A stretch of DNA of 64,000 nucleotides, from contig JACKDP010000004.1 in assembly GCA_020633435.1 (NCBI GenBank), forward strand, positions 434,001 through 498,000, read 5' to 3'. Of the stretch, positions 32,561 through 41,430 are shown one piece after another. Position numbers and translations under genes: made by a program. This DNA is from Myxococcales bacterium (GTDB lineage: Bacteria; Myxococcota_A; Bradymonadia; UBA7976; UBA1532). Position 1 is the first letter of the stretch. The number at the start of each line of letters is the position of its first letter. The notes beneath the pieces are model-generated. The model was not told the origin of the DNA. It made no database searches and saw only the letters and a list, made by a program, of their open reading frames with translations.

Positions 32561-34711
32561 TCAGCTCACCTCGTTGGGGGTCTCCTCGGCGTACGCCGCG
32601 TTCTGGCGGTAGTAGCGGTAGTAGTACTGGCCGTAGCCGCGGCGGGTGACGTCGATGCTGTTGAGCAGGCCGCCCAGGATGTGGACGTTCACGTCGCTCA
32701 GCAGGCGGCGGGCCTTGCGCAGCATCTCCCGGGTGGTCTGGCCGGCGCGGACGACGAGCAGGGCGCCGTCGAGCTGCATGCCCAGCACCTGGGCGTCGGT
32801 CACGGCGACGACCGGGGGCGAGTCGAAGATGACGCGGTCGTAGGAGTCCTTCAGGCGCTCCAGCGTGCGCCGGAAGCCCTTGGTCTGCAGCAGCTCGGCC
32901 GGGTTCGGGGGCAGCGGGCCGCTGCACATGACGTCCATCCCCTCGACGCCGCTGGGCTGCACCATGTCGGCGACGGCCACCGAGGCGTCCAGGATGAGGT
33001 TCGTCAGGCCGCGGTCGTTGGTCATGTCGAAGATGCGGTGCAGGCGGGGCCGGCGCAGATCCGAGTCCACCAGGAGCACGCGGCTGCCCGCGTAGGCCAT
33101 CGTGGCGCCCAGGTTCACGCAGGTGCTCGTCTTGCCCTCGCGTGGTCCGGCGCTCGTCACCAGCATCGTGCGCAGCTCGCGCTCCGGCGCCATGAACAGC
33201 AGGTTCGTGCGCACGGTTCTCACGCACTCGGCGGCGGTGCTGGTGGGGTTCTCCAGGATGTAGCGATCGGTGTTCTTGATGCTGGCCGCCGCCCGCGGGA
33301 TGACCCCGAGGAACGTCAGCCCGAAGTCGCGCTCGAGCTGCTCCTGGCTCTTCACGGTGCTGTCGAGCTGCTCCACCAGGAAGGCCAGGCCGAAGCCGCC
33401 CACCAGCGAGATGAGCAGGGCCACCGCCAGGTTCAGCATGAGGCGCGGGCTGACCGGCGCGCTCGGCGTGAGCGCCTTGTCGATGATGCGCACGTTGTTC
33501 GCGCGGGAGTCGGCCTGCAGCTCCGCCTCCTTGAGGCGCAGCTCCACCTGGGCCAGCAGCTCCTTCTTCGACTCGACCGCCGTCGCGAGCTCCTGGTAGC
33601 CCCGCTCCTTGGTGTGGAGCTGCCGGGCCGTCTGCTCCAGCTCGGCCACCTCGCTGGCCTGGCGCTGCTCGGTGCGGGCCGCCACGTCCAGCTTGCGCTG
33701 GAGCGACTGCTTGATGCCCGCCACCTCGACGGCCAGGGCGTCCTTCACGCGCTTGATCTTGCGGTTGGCGGTGAGGACGTCGGGGTGCTTGTCCAGGTAG
33801 CGCTTGAGCAGCTCGTCGCGCTCGTTCTCCAGGCCCACGAGCTGGGCCTTGAGCTGCTGGATGAGCCCGTTGTCGAGGACGGCGTCGACGCTGCTCTGGG
33901 CCTCGGCGGCCGACAGGCGCTTGACGAGCTGCATCTGCTCGCGCAGCCCGGCCGTCTCCTGGCGCGCCTCGCGCAGCCGCTTGCGGGCGTCCTGCAGCTC
34001 CTCGCCCAGCAGGTTCTGGGTGTCGGCCAGGGAGGCGCCCAGGATGTCCTGCGCCTGCTTGTAGGCCAGGAGGGCCTCGTTGGCGGCCAGCTCGGCCTCG
34101 CGCAGCTGGGTGGCCTGCTTGCGCAGCCACTCGACGGCCTCCGTCGCGGCCGAGACCTTGCGGTCGACGTTCTGCTGCTTGTAGGCCTCGGCCACCTCAT
34201 CGGCCAGCAGGCGCGCGCGGGCGGGATCCTGGTCGCGCACCTTGATGAAGACCACCTGGCTCTCCGCCACCGGCTCCACCTTCACGCGGCCGGCCAGCAG
34301 CGTCGCGGCGTCGGCCTTCTCGAGGGCCTGGGCGCGCTCCTGCGGATCCTCGATGTCGTCGATGCCCAGGAAGGCCAGATCCCGGTCGAGGCCCAGCTTC
34401 TCCACCACCTTCTCCGCCACCATGCGGCTGCGGATGATGCGGTACTGGGTCTCGTAGAACTCCTTGGTGTTCCAGGTGTTGCCCAGGCCGAGGCTCACCA
34501 CCTCGCTGCCCCCCTGGGGCAGGTAGCGCGGCGCCGCCAGGTCGATCACGATCTGGGTGGACGCCTCGTAGATCACCGCCTGGCGACGGGTGAAGACGAA
34601 GGTCGAGGCGATGATGAGCCCGGCGAAGGTCATCACGAGCCACTTGTGCTTCCACAGGATGAAGAGCCAGGCCGTGACGACGGCCCCACCCCGATCCCTC
34701 GTCTCGTCCAT
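32561..34711 (-). CDS. Wzc-like chain-length determinant / BY-kinase
   Basis: A 716-residue inner-membrane protein. A first membrane helix lies at about 20-42. A Wzz-type periplasmic part has long coiled coils (about 170-420), and a second membrane helix follows at about 435-455. The cytoplasmic kinase has Walker A PREGKTSTC (Lys527), Walker A' VLLVDSDLRRP and Walker B VIFDSPPVV. The Tyr-rich tail (YGQYYYRYYRQNAAY) is the autophosphorylation cluster of bacterial tyrosine kinases. It controls polymerisation and export of capsule with a Wza-type channel, which lies at 37131. Its ATG shares one base with the TGA of the dehydrogenase gene upstream (TGATG). Confidence 0.9.
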   Translation of the reverse strand: MDETRDRGGAVVTAWLFILWKHKWLVMTFAGLIIASTFVFTRRQAVIYEASTQIVIDLAAPRYLPQGGSEVVSLGLGNTWNTKEFYETQYRIIRSRMVAEKVVEKLGLDRDLAFLGIDDIEDPQERAQALEKADAATLLAGRVKVEPVAESQVVFIKVRDQDPARARLLADEVAEAYKQQNVDRKVSAATEAVEWLRKQATQLREAELAANEALLAYKQAQDILGASLADTQNLLGEELQDARKRLREARQETAGLREQMQLVKRLSAAEAQSSVDAVLDNGLIQQLKAQLVGLENERDELLKRYLDKHPDVLTANRKIKRVKDALAVEVAGIKQSLQRKLDVAARTEQRQASEVAELEQTARQLHTKERGYQELATAVESKKELLAQVELRLKEAELQADSRANNVRIIDKALTPSAPVSPRLMLNLAVALLISLVGGFGLAFLVEQLDSTVKSQEQLERDFGLTFLGVIPRAAASIKNTDRYILENPTSTAAECVRTVRTNLLFMAPERELRTMLVTSAGPREGKTSTCVNLGATMAYAGSRVLLVDSDLRRPRLHRIFDMTNDRGLTNLILDASVAVADMVQPSGVEGMDVMCSGPLPPNPAELLQTKGFRRTLERLKDSYDRVIFDSPPVVAVTDAQVLGMQLDGALLVVRAGQTTREMLRKARRLLSDVNVHILGGLLNSIDVTRRGYGQYYYRYYRQNAAYAEETPNEVS

Positions 34712-36030
34712 CAGAGCTTCACCACCTTGGCGCTGTCGTCACCCAGGCTGCGGGTGAGGTTGCGGGTGTCGACGACGCGGCGGGCGTGCTGGACCACCTG
34801 GGCGGCGTCCAGGTAGCTGTGATCGGTCACGATCACCACGCAGTCGTACTCGGCCATCCCGGGGTAGTCGAGCGGCACCGACTTGAGCTGCTCGCCGTCC
34901 TCGCCGTGGTGGCCGAGCCAGAACTCGGGCACGAAGTCGTCCTGGTAGTCGACGCGGCCGCCGCGGGCGAGCAGGCCGGTGATGACCGGGGCCGCCGGCG
35001 ACTCGCGCCAGTCCGTGATGTCGCGCTTGTAGGCCACGCCCAGCACCAGGATGCGGGAGCCGCGGATGGGGCGCTCGTCCTCGTTGAGGGCGAAGCCCAC
35101 GCGGTCGACCACGTAGTCGGGCATGTGGGAGTTGATGTCATCGGCCAGCTCGATGAAGCGCGTGCGGTAGTTCAGCGTGCGCAGCTTCCAGCTCAGGTAG
35201 TGCGGGTCGATGGGGATGCAGTGCCCGCCCAGGCCGGGGCCCGGGTAGAACGGCATGAAGCCGAAGGGCTTGGTGGCCGCCGCCTCGATGATCTCCCAGA
35301 CGTCGAGGCCGAGCTTGTTGGCGATGATGGCCACCTCGTTGACGAGGCCGATGTTCACCGCCCGGAAGGTGTTCTCCAGCAGCTTGACCATCTCGGCGGC
35401 GGTGGGGCTCTTCACCGCCACCACGCGGTCGACGATGGCGCCGTAGAGGGCCGCCGCCGCCGCGGTGCACGCCGGGGTCATGCCGCCGATGATCTTCGGC
35501 GTGTTCTTCACGTGGAACTTCGGGTTGCCCGGATCGATGCGCTCGGGGCTGAAGGCCAGGTGCACGTCCGTGCCCACCGTCAGGCCCGTCGCCTCGAGCT
35601 CCGGGGCCACCACCTCGACGGTGGTGCCGGGGTAGGTCGTGCTCTCCAGCACCACCACCTGCCCGGCCCGGAGGAACTGCCGGATCTGCCGCGTCGCCTC
35701 GACGATGTACGTCAGGTCGGGATCCCGCGTCTTGCGCAGCGGCGTGGGCACGCAGACGCTGATGGCGTCGCAGCTCGTGAGCTCGGAGAAGTCGCCGGTG
35801 GCCCGGAACTTCCCCGCCTGGACGAGGGCGGCCACCTCGGCCGCCGGCACGTCCAGGATGTAGGACTCACCCCGGTTCAGGGCGTCGATCTTGCGGGTGT
35901 CGACCTCGAAGCCGACGACGTCGTAGCCGGCCTCGCCGAACGCCGTGGCCAGGGGCAAGCCCACGTAGCCCAGCCCGATGACCCCGACCCGCGCCTTGCG
36001 GCTGTTCAACCGATTGAGAAGCTCGCTCAT
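34711..36030 (-). CDS. UDP-sugar 6-dehydrogenase (UDP-GlcNAc/UDP-Glc dehydrogenase family)
   Basis: A 439-residue enzyme. The N-terminal NAD fold has VGVIGLGYVGLPLA and CVPTPL, followed by LESTTYPGTT. The catalytic Cys271 lies in GGHCIPIDPHYL, and the C-terminal UDP-binding domain contains VLGVAYKRDITDWRESPA. The TTYPGTT and HCIPIDPHYL forms are closest to the WbpA/WecC branch, which oxidises UDP-N-acetyl-hexosamines. UDP-glucose is the other option. It would feed a uronic acid into the polysaccharide. I chose the second of two adjacent ATGs because GAGG is then six bases away. It is coupled to the wzc-like gene. Confidence 0.88.
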   Translation of the reverse strand: MSELLNRLNSRKARVGVIGLGYVGLPLATAFGEAGYDVVGFEVDTRKIDALNRGESYILDVPAAEVAALVQAGKFRATGDFSELTSCDAISVCVPTPLRKTRDPDLTYIVEATRQIRQFLRAGQVVVLESTTYPGTTVEVVAPELEATGLTVGTDVHLAFSPERIDPGNPKFHVKNTPKIIGGMTPACTAAAAALYGAIVDRVVAVKSPTAAEMVKLLENTFRAVNIGLVNEVAIIANKLGLDVWEIIEAAATKPFGFMPFYPGPGLGGHCIPIDPHYLSWKLRTLNYRTRFIELADDINSHMPDYVVDRVGFALNEDERPIRGSRILVLGVAYKRDITDWRESPAAPVITGLLARGGRVDYQDDFVPEFWLGHHGEDGEQLKSVPLDYPGMAEYDCVVIVTDHSYLDAAQVVQHARRVVDTRNLTRSLGDDSAKVVKL

Positions 36031-36095
36031 CATCCGCCTCGTCGCGCCCGCGGGCGCGTGCCGTCCATCATCCGCCAGCGCGGACGGACAGTCGA

Positions 36096-36105
36096 CTTTG
36101 CAAAG
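36096..36105. promoter_or_regulatory. Palindrome in front of the dehydrogenase-kinase operon
   Basis: CTTTGCAAAG is a perfect 10-bp palindrome 66 bp upstream of the dehydrogenase start and 95 bp upstream of the divergent nucleotidyltransferase gene. It could be an operator; no regulator gene lies beside it. Confidence 0.3.
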
Positions 36106-36199
36106 ACCCCGCCACCCGGGCGGCAGTCTCACCTCGCGCACCGATTCGCGCCCCACCCCGCTGGTTGTGGCCGACGGCACCGCGGCCCATGATGGGGCC

Positions 36200-37159
36200 G
36201 TGGAGACCGCCGCCCTGACCTCGCTGCTGCGGCGCTGGCTCGCTGGCCAGCCGCCCCCGCAAGTCGCGGACGAGACGACGCTGCTGTCGGCGGCGCGCCG
36301 CCACCGACTGGCGGGGACGCTCTACCACATCGGCGCGCCGCTCTGCGAATCGAACGCGACCGAAGTGCGCCGCGCCTGGGCGGACAACCTGGGAGTACAC
36401 CTGCTCCGGGTGGAGGCCCTGGGCCGCATCTGGCCCGCGGAGGCCCCCCCGCCCCTCGTCTTCAAGGGCGCGGACCTCGCGGAGAACGTCTACGACGACC
36501 CGGGCGCCCGGCAGGCGCGCGACCTGGACCTGCTGGTGCCGCCGGCGGCGTGGCCCCGCCTGGCCACCCACCTGGCGGCCCACGCCGATCAGGTGGAGCG
36601 GCCGCGCTACGCTCGCCTGCCCGGCGATCCGCCCCTCGCCATCGGCCTGCGGCTCGGGAGCCTGCTGGTCGAGCTGCACGCCCACCCCTGGCCCCCGCAC
36701 CGGGGCGGCCCGGATGGCTGGTTCTTCTGGGGGCGAGGCCGCCCCGGCCGGCTGGGCGAGGTGCCCGTCCTCTTCCCCACGCCCACCGACCGCCTGCTCC
36801 TCTGGCTCGGCAACCAGGCCAAGGGGGCCTTCACGGCCGACCTGGCCGATCTGCTGGATCTCGCTTTGATTCTCAGGGGTTGCGACGACGCTGGCGGCGA
36901 CGCGGCGCGGGCCGGGCTCGGCCTGCCGTGGGCCGTCGCGCGGCGGCGCCTGGGGGCGTCGGGGCTCGTCGATGGTGACGGCGGCGCGGGCGCCTGGGCC
37001 CGCCTCATCGACCGGCTGCTGCCGCCCGCGACGGCGGCCCGGGCCGACCAGCCCGCGCTCCGCGCTCACCTGATCAAGGGGATGCTGGCCCCGCCGTCGG
37101 CGTGGCCCGGCCTGGCGCTGCGCGCGGCCGCTACAGCCAGGACTCCGGCACGAAGATGA
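36200..37159 (+). CDS. Nucleotidyltransferase-fold family protein
   Basis: A protein of about 319 residues. LVFKGADLAENVYDDP is followed by ARDLDLLVPPAAW. The DxD-type motif RDLDLLV after a Gly-containing strand is that of the 'uncharacterised nucleotidyltransferase' family often found in exopolysaccharide clusters. The start is uncertain: GTG 36200 is used because earlier in-frame starts overlap the divergent dehydrogenase gene and lack a ribosome site. The C-terminal end overlaps the convergent wza-like gene by 29 bp. It may transfer a nucleotide or modify a sugar, but the substrate is unknown. Confidence 0.68.
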   Translation: METAALTSLLRRWLAGQPPPQVADETTLLSAARRHRLAGTLYHIGAPLCESNATEVRRAWADNLGVHLLRVEALGRIWPAEAPPPLVFKGADLAENVYDDPGARQARDLDLLVPPAAWPRLATHLAAHADQVERPRYARLPGDPPLAIGLRLGSLLVELHAHPWPPHRGGPDGWFFWGRGRPGRLGEVPVLFPTPTDRLLLWLGNQAKGAFTADLADLLDLALILRGCDDAGGDAARAGLGLPWAVARRRLGASGLVDGDGGAGAWARLIDRLLPPATAARADQPALRAHLIKGMLAPPSAWPGLALRAAATARTPARR

Positions 37160-37772
37160 TGTCGCCGGGCTCGAGGGTGACGTTGGGCGCGCGGCCCAGG
37201 CCGATGTTCTCGAACGGCACCACGAACTTGCGCTCCTCCCCCTCCACCGTCCGGGTGAGGACGATGCCGTTCTTCTCGGCGAGGGGAGTCAGGCCACCGG
37301 CCAGCGTCACCGCCTGCACGATGGTCATGTCATCCTCGAACGGGAAGGTGCCCGGCTTGGCCACCATCCCCAGGACGAAGATCTTCTTGGAGTTCGACTC
37401 CTTGACCAGCACGCTCACCTGGGGGTCGCGCAGGAAGCCGTCGCGCAGCTTGCCCACCAGGACCTCGGCCAGCTTGCCGGGCGTCATGCCCTCGGCGTTC
37501 ACCTCGCCCACCATCGGGAAGCGGAAGGTGCCGTCGGAGGAGAGCCGGTACAGGCCGGACAGCTCCTTCTCCTGGTAGACGCGGATCTCGACGACGTCGC
37601 CCGGGCCGAGGGCCGCCCCGGCCTGGACCTTCGTGAGATCGGGCATGGGGGGCATGACGCCAACGCCCGCGCGCGGCCCGCAGCCGACCAGCAGAGCGCC
37701 GGCTACGATCAGCAGCCAGCCGCGCGGGCATCCCGGGCGGGCGCCGCGGGGGTGGGGCTGTCGGGGGCTCAA
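37131..37772 (-). CDS. Wza-like polysaccharide export lipoprotein
   Basis: The 213-residue protein begins with TTG, six bases after the previous stop, and no other start keeps the signal peptide. The lipobox is GALLVGC. The polysaccharide-export (Poly_export) domain starts LGPGDVVEIRVYQEKELSGLYRL and has FRFPMVGEV. An SLBB domain (KIFVLGMVAKPGTFPF, then AGGLTPLAEK) and the closing LEPGDIIFVPES follow. It is shorter than E. coli Wza and lacks the C-terminal amphipathic helix that crosses the outer membrane. A separate barrel, such as the one encoded just upstream, may provide the outer-membrane pore. Works with the Wzc-like kinase. Confidence 0.85.
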   Translation of the reverse strand: MSPRQPHPRGARPGCPRGWLLIVAGALLVGCGPRAGVGVMPPMPDLTKVQAGAALGPGDVVEIRVYQEKELSGLYRLSSDGTFRFPMVGEVNAEGMTPGKLAEVLVGKLRDGFLRDPQVSVLVKESNSKKIFVLGMVAKPGTFPFEDDMTIVQAVTLAGGLTPLAEKNGIVLTRTVEGEERKFVVPFENIGLGRAPNVTLEPGDIIFVPESWL

Positions 37773-37778
37773 GGCGGC

Positions 37779-39077
37779 TCAGTACTCGGCGGTCAGCTTC
37801 AGCAGGACGAGCTGCCGGGAGTAGTCCGCGTGGTCCTGCAGGTCGGGGTTCGCCTCGCCGGGGGGCGAGCGATACTCGGTCGTGTTGTTCTCGAGCTGCC
37901 ACTCCAGGCCGGCCGAGAGCCACTCGCGCACGCTGTAGCTGGCGTGGGCCTGGGCGCGCAGCACGGGATCCTCGCGGCCGATGCCGCCCGGCGCGCCGTT
38001 GGGGTCGTACTTGATGAAGTCGTAGCCCACGCGCCCCCCCACCTCGAAGCGGCTGAGGAAGTGCAGGTCGAGGCGGGCGAAGACCTCGTCGAGGCGGTAG
38101 AAGTTCGAAAAGCTGCTGTCGCTGGCGTCGTGGCGGTAGCCCACGCCCACGCTGAGGGTCGGCTCCACCACGTAGTTCACCTCCAGCCGGCCGACCACCC
38201 CGTTGAACGAGTTGCCGACGACGTTGAAGGTGTTGAGGTAGCCGGCCATGGCCACCACCGAGATGCGCTGCGTCAGCAGGCCGCGCAGGCCCGCCTCCAG
38301 CCGGAACGGCCGGGAGTCACGGTCGGCCGAGAGGACGAAGCCGCCATCGGCGGTCAGGCGCTCCTGGGGCCGGGCGTAGTCGATGACGCCGTACTGCATG
38401 TCGACGACGAAGGACGTCTTGGGGAGCCACCGCCACAGGGTGAGCAGGCGGGCCTCATGGGCGTTCTTCTCGGCGCGGCCGGAGCCAGCCTCCGTCTCCT
38501 CCAGGAAGTCGACGACGCGGTATCGGTAGCCCAGGCGCAGCTCCAGCGCGCGGCCACCCGGCCGGAAGCGCAGATCCGCCCCCGCCGCGTTGTCGAGCTT
38601 CTCGAAGCCCACCGCCGTCGTCTCGAAGGACGGGCGCTCCGAGTAGCGCAGGTTCTCGTGCAGCTCGAGGGTGACGGACGACTGGGGCAGCAGCGCCAGC
38701 ATGGCGCGGCCGCTGGCCGACGCCAGGCCGTTGCGGGCCTCCACCACGCGGTCGTCGATGCGGCCGTCCGGATCATCGAGGCTGGTCAGGTGCCGGTACA
38801 GGAAGCGCCCCGCCAGCTCGAAGCCGATGTTGCTGGCGTTGCGGTTCTCCAGCGTCAGCCCGCCCCCGACCTGCAGCACCGTCGCCGCGTTGGGCGGCGA
38901 GCGCCCCTCCGTCGTGGAGTCGTAGAAGACGTTGTTGTCGTAGCCCCCCTCCAGCGAGACGCTGGGGTGGATCTCGACGGCCCCCGCGCGCACACCGGGC
39001 CCGCGATCCTCCGCCGCCGCCACGCCGGGCAGCAGGGCGACCGCGAGGAGCCCCAGGAGGAGCCCACGACCTTGCAT
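37779..39077 (-). CDS. Outer-membrane beta-barrel protein of the polysaccharide locus
   Basis: A 432-residue protein with a signal peptide (LLLGLLAVALLPGVAAAE). About 16 or more amphipathic strands have alternating hydrophobic residues, for example HPSVSLEGGYDNNVFYDST and VEPTLSVGVGYRHDAS. The N-terminal GGYDNNVFYD pattern is typical of the 'outer membrane beta-barrel' (BBP2-like) proteins found in exopolysaccharide clusters. It is likely an export or assembly pore working with the short Wza-like lipoprotein, whose gene follows after six bases. A GltA/GltB- or NfsA/NfsB-type barrel of the motor system next door is the alternative. Confidence 0.75.
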   Translation of the reverse strand: MQGRGLLLGLLAVALLPGVAAAEDRGPGVRAGAVEIHPSVSLEGGYDNNVFYDSTTEGRSPPNAATVLQVGGGLTLENRNASNIGFELAGRFLYRHLTSLDDPDGRIDDRVVEARNGLASASGRAMLALLPQSSVTLELHENLRYSERPSFETTAVGFEKLDNAAGADLRFRPGGRALELRLGYRYRVVDFLEETEAGSGRAEKNAHEARLLTLWRWLPKTSFVVDMQYGVIDYARPQERLTADGGFVLSADRDSRPFRLEAGLRGLLTQRISVVAMAGYLNTFNVVGNSFNGVVGRLEVNYVVEPTLSVGVGYRHDASDSSFSNFYRLDEVFARLDLHFLSRFEVGGRVGYDFIKYDPNGAPGGIGREDPVLRAQAHASYSVREWLSAGLEWQLENNTTEYRSPPGEANPDLQDHADYSRQLVLLKLTAEY

Positions 39078-39102
39078 CGAACGCTTCAAGTCGCCGCGCC
39101 CC

Positions 39103-39639
39103 CTATTCGCTGCCCGAGACGGGCTCGGGGCGCTCGGTGGCGACGGGAGGGAGGGTCTCAGGAGGCTCCTCGGTGGGATCATCCGAGCGGATGTTGGGGT
39201 CGATGTAGGTGTCGACCACCGTCTCGCCCGTGTACTGGCTGGCCTCACCCACGCACCCCTCGACCTCGACCCGGAAGTTCTCCACCCGAATACCGGCGAT
39301 GGAGATCTTGGTGAACTCGTGGTTCACCAGCTCCTCATCCTCCTGGCGGGCGGCCTCCTTCAGGTTGGCCTGCGCCTCTTCGGAGATCTTGAGGAGGCCC
39401 TTGATAGCCGAGAGCTTGTCGTTGACGCAATTGACCTGGAGGATGTCTTTGCGTTCCCGGGCGCTCTTGAGGCGCTCCAGCGCCTGCTTGAGCGTGCCCT
39501 TCATCTTGTCGATTTCCTGGCCGGACCGCTCGAGCTTGGCCGGCGTCGGCAGGCGCTCCGCGCTGCGGTAGGTCGGCTCCTGCGCGCCGGCTGCGCCGAC
39601 GAACGCCAGGAACCCAACACCGACCACCAGCCGTCGCAT
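39103..39639 (-). CDS. Periplasmic coiled-coil protein in polysaccharide operon
   Basis: A 178-residue protein with a signal peptide (RLVVGVGFLAFVGAAGA). A helical part at about 28-110, with heptad character (ERLKSARERKDILQVN), contains one Cys; a second Cys is at EVEGCVGEAS. The tail is Pro/Glu-rich and disordered. The ATG at 39639 has GAGGAGG seven bases upstream. It leads the three-gene operon 39639-37131. Similar small proteins accompany exopolysaccharide genes in Myxococcota, but I know no function for them. It may bridge the inner-membrane and outer-membrane export parts. Confidence 0.65.
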   Translation of the reverse strand: MRRLVVGVGFLAFVGAAGAQEPTYRSAERLPTPAKLERSGQEIDKMKGTLKQALERLKSARERKDILQVNCVNDKLSAIKGLLKISEEAQANLKEAARQEDEELVNHEFTKISIAGIRVENFRVEVEGCVGEASQYTGETVVDTYIDPNIRSDDPTEEPPETLPPVATERPEPVSGSE

Positions 39640-39721
39640 CGCCAACCCTCCTCGCGGACTCGCCGCTCCTCATGGACCCCGGTGGGCCCGTCCAGCACTC
39701 AGAGAAATGCCAGGACGCGTG

Positions 39722-39751
39722 ATTATGTCGCGAGGTGGCCCACGGAATCCA
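39722..39751 (-). promoter_or_regulatory. Possible promoter for the 39639-37131 operon
   Basis: On the minus strand CATAAT (39727-39722) follows TGGATT (39751-39746) after 18 bp. The start codon is about 80 bp downstream. The -10 is good, the -35 weak. Confidence 0.4.
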
Positions 39752-39777
39752 GCCGGTAAGAGGAAAGTGCTGTTCGC

Positions 39778-41163
39778 TCAGCTCGAAGGGGCGAACACGA
39801 AGGGGAACGCGACGGTGACGGAGCCGCCGTCGGGCTTGTCGAAGCGGAAGCGCTGCACCGCGTTGGCGATGCACTTGCCCACGAGGGGATCGGAGAGGGT
39901 GTCCTCGACGACCTTGACCGACGAGACGCGGCCGCTCTGCTCGATGGTGAACTGGATGCGCACCTTGCCCGCCAGCTTGCTGTTGTGGCGCAGCTGCTTC
40001 TCGTAGCAGCTCTTGATGGCGCTCTTGCGGCGCCCCACCACGCTGGCGATGGAGGCCGGCGACAGCACGCCGGTGCCCACCACGTCGTCATCGCGCAGGC
40101 GCTTGAGCTCGACCGAGCCCTTCACCGCCACCTCGCGCTTGGCGCCCGTCTCGACCGGCCCGGTGTCCTTGGCGCGCAGGGCGTCGTTGTCGATGCCGGC
40201 CACCCGGCCGGTGCCCGACAGCCCCGCCATCCGCCGATCGCGCACCTGGTCCTCGGAGTCGGCCACCTGGAGGCCCGAGGCCCCGTCGAAGGCCTCGGCC
40301 ATCTTCAGGTCGATGGCGCCGCTCTTGAGGGTGTCGACGATGCTCCCCTCACCGTCACCGCCGTTGGTGCCGATGAACTTGAGGATCGTGTTGTTGCGCA
40401 CCCGGGCGACCCGCGCCTTCTCGACCTTCTTGGCGACCTCCTCGGGGCTGCGCTCGACGGCCTTCTTCGGCTCGACCTTCTCGACCTTCTCTTCGACCTT
40501 GTCGGGGTCCTTCTCCTCGTCCTTCTTCTCGTCGCTGACCTCTTCCTTCTTCACCTCGGGCGGCTTCACGTCCGCCTCGAGCATGCGCACGAAGCGGTCG
40601 GGCAGGGCGTCGATGCCCCGCGGCGGCTCGGGGTAGTCCCGGGTCACGATGAAGGCGATGGAGAAGACCTGCACCACGAAGCTGGCGAGCACCGTGGTGA
40701 CGAAGGGCCAGTCGAGGGACCGCACCAGGCCACCGCGCACGGCGGCCGGGAGTTGCAGCCGGGAGGGCGGCGGCGGGGGGGTGACGAACTGGAAGAGGAA
40801 CGTCACGTCCCCGACGACCACGCGGCCGCGGTGACCCTCGCTGAGGGCCATGGACAGCTGGCCGTCGCCGGTGCCGGACGGGCGCGCCAGGCCCTTGCCG
40901 CGCAGGGCGTCGAAGTCGAGGGGCTGGTCGTCGACGGCCACCTTCCCCGACATGCCGGGCCGGATGTTGAGGTGGTACTGGCCGCCCTTCAGCTCGAAGA
41001 GGGCGAACTGGCGCGGCAGCGACGACGACGGCACCGAGAAGGTGTTGCCAGAGGCCTGGCCGATGGTCACCGAGTGGCGCTTGCGCAGCAGCCGCTCCTC
41101 GATGAACTCGTTGTTCTGGATGATCCCCACCCGGAGGATCTTCGGGTTCCCGGCCTGGGCCAT
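39778..41163 (-). CDS. GltG/NfsG-like FHA-TM-TonB-type protein (AgmX/PglI C-terminal domain)
   Basis: A 461-residue protein. The N-terminal cytoplasmic FHA-like domain (residues 8-125) has HSVTIGQASGNTFSV and a beta-rich core. A single membrane helix follows at 152-174. The periplasmic stretch is highly charged Lys/Glu/Pro (about 190-260), as in TonB. The TonB-like C-terminal domain (about 365-461) contains SCYEKQLRHNSKLAGKVRIQFTI and AVQRFRF. This order is that of Myxococcus GltG/PglI. In that system it links the inner-membrane proton motor to periplasmic and outer-membrane parts. It lies just after the exbB-exbD-exbD genes but has its own promoter. Naming is by architecture and synteny. Confidence 0.82.
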   Translation of the reverse strand: MAQAGNPKILRVGIIQNNEFIEERLLRKRHSVTIGQASGNTFSVPSSSLPRQFALFELKGGQYHLNIRPGMSGKVAVDDQPLDFDALRGKGLARPSGTGDGQLSMALSEGHRGRVVVGDVTFLFQFVTPPPPPSRLQLPAAVRGGLVRSLDWPFVTTVLASFVVQVFSIAFIVTRDYPEPPRGIDALPDRFVRMLEADVKPPEVKKEEVSDEKKDEEKDPDKVEEKVEKVEPKKAVERSPEEVAKKVEKARVARVRNNTILKFIGTNGGDGEGSIVDTLKSGAIDLKMAEAFDGASGLQVADSEDQVRDRRMAGLSGTGRVAGIDNDALRAKDTGPVETGAKREVAVKGSVELKRLRDDDVVGTGVLSPASIASVVGRRKSAIKSCYEKQLRHNSKLAGKVRIQFTIEQSGRVSSVKVVEDTLSDPLVGKCIANAVQRFRFDKPDGGSVTVAFPFVFAPSS

Positions 41164-41283
41164 GCGGAGCGTCCTTTCGCGAGGTCTCCCTGCGGCGCTG
41201 CCCACCCCCCCGGCCATCGGGGAGGCGTTGAACGCTACGACACTCTCCAGGGCTTCCAGGTTCCCACGAGGAGTCGCCTTGTT

Positions 41284-41312
41284 AGCCTAGCGAGGGTGCC
41301 GTCGCGTTTCAA
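41284..41312 (-). promoter_or_regulatory. Sigma70-like promoter of the GltG-like gene
   Basis: TTGAAA (41312-41307), 17 bp and TAGGCT (41289-41284) on the minus strand, about 114 bp before the ATG. It is one of the clearest promoters in the window. Confidence 0.6.
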
Positions 41313-41353
41313 CGTTCTGTTCGGGAAGGGGATCTGCCTTTTTTCGTGCCCGG

Positions 41354-41368
41354 CAGGCCAGGGGCCTG
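41354..41368. other. GC-rich hairpin in the exbD-gltG gap
   Basis: CAGGCC, AGG, GGCCTG is a perfect 6-bp stem. It lies 62 bp after the ExbD stop (minus strand) but has no T-run in that direction. It may protect the exbB-exbD transcript end. Confidence 0.3.
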
Positions 41369-41430
41369 GGCGGCCATCCCCTGCCGTCACGCCCGCCCCC
41401 GCCGCAGCAGCGGGGGGCGGTGCGCACCCG

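Noticed and set aside
41354..41368. Intrinsic terminator of the exbB-exbD-exbD operon
   Set aside because: The hairpin is strong but has no T-run downstream on the minus strand; the nearby run of six T lies on the other strand and before the stem.
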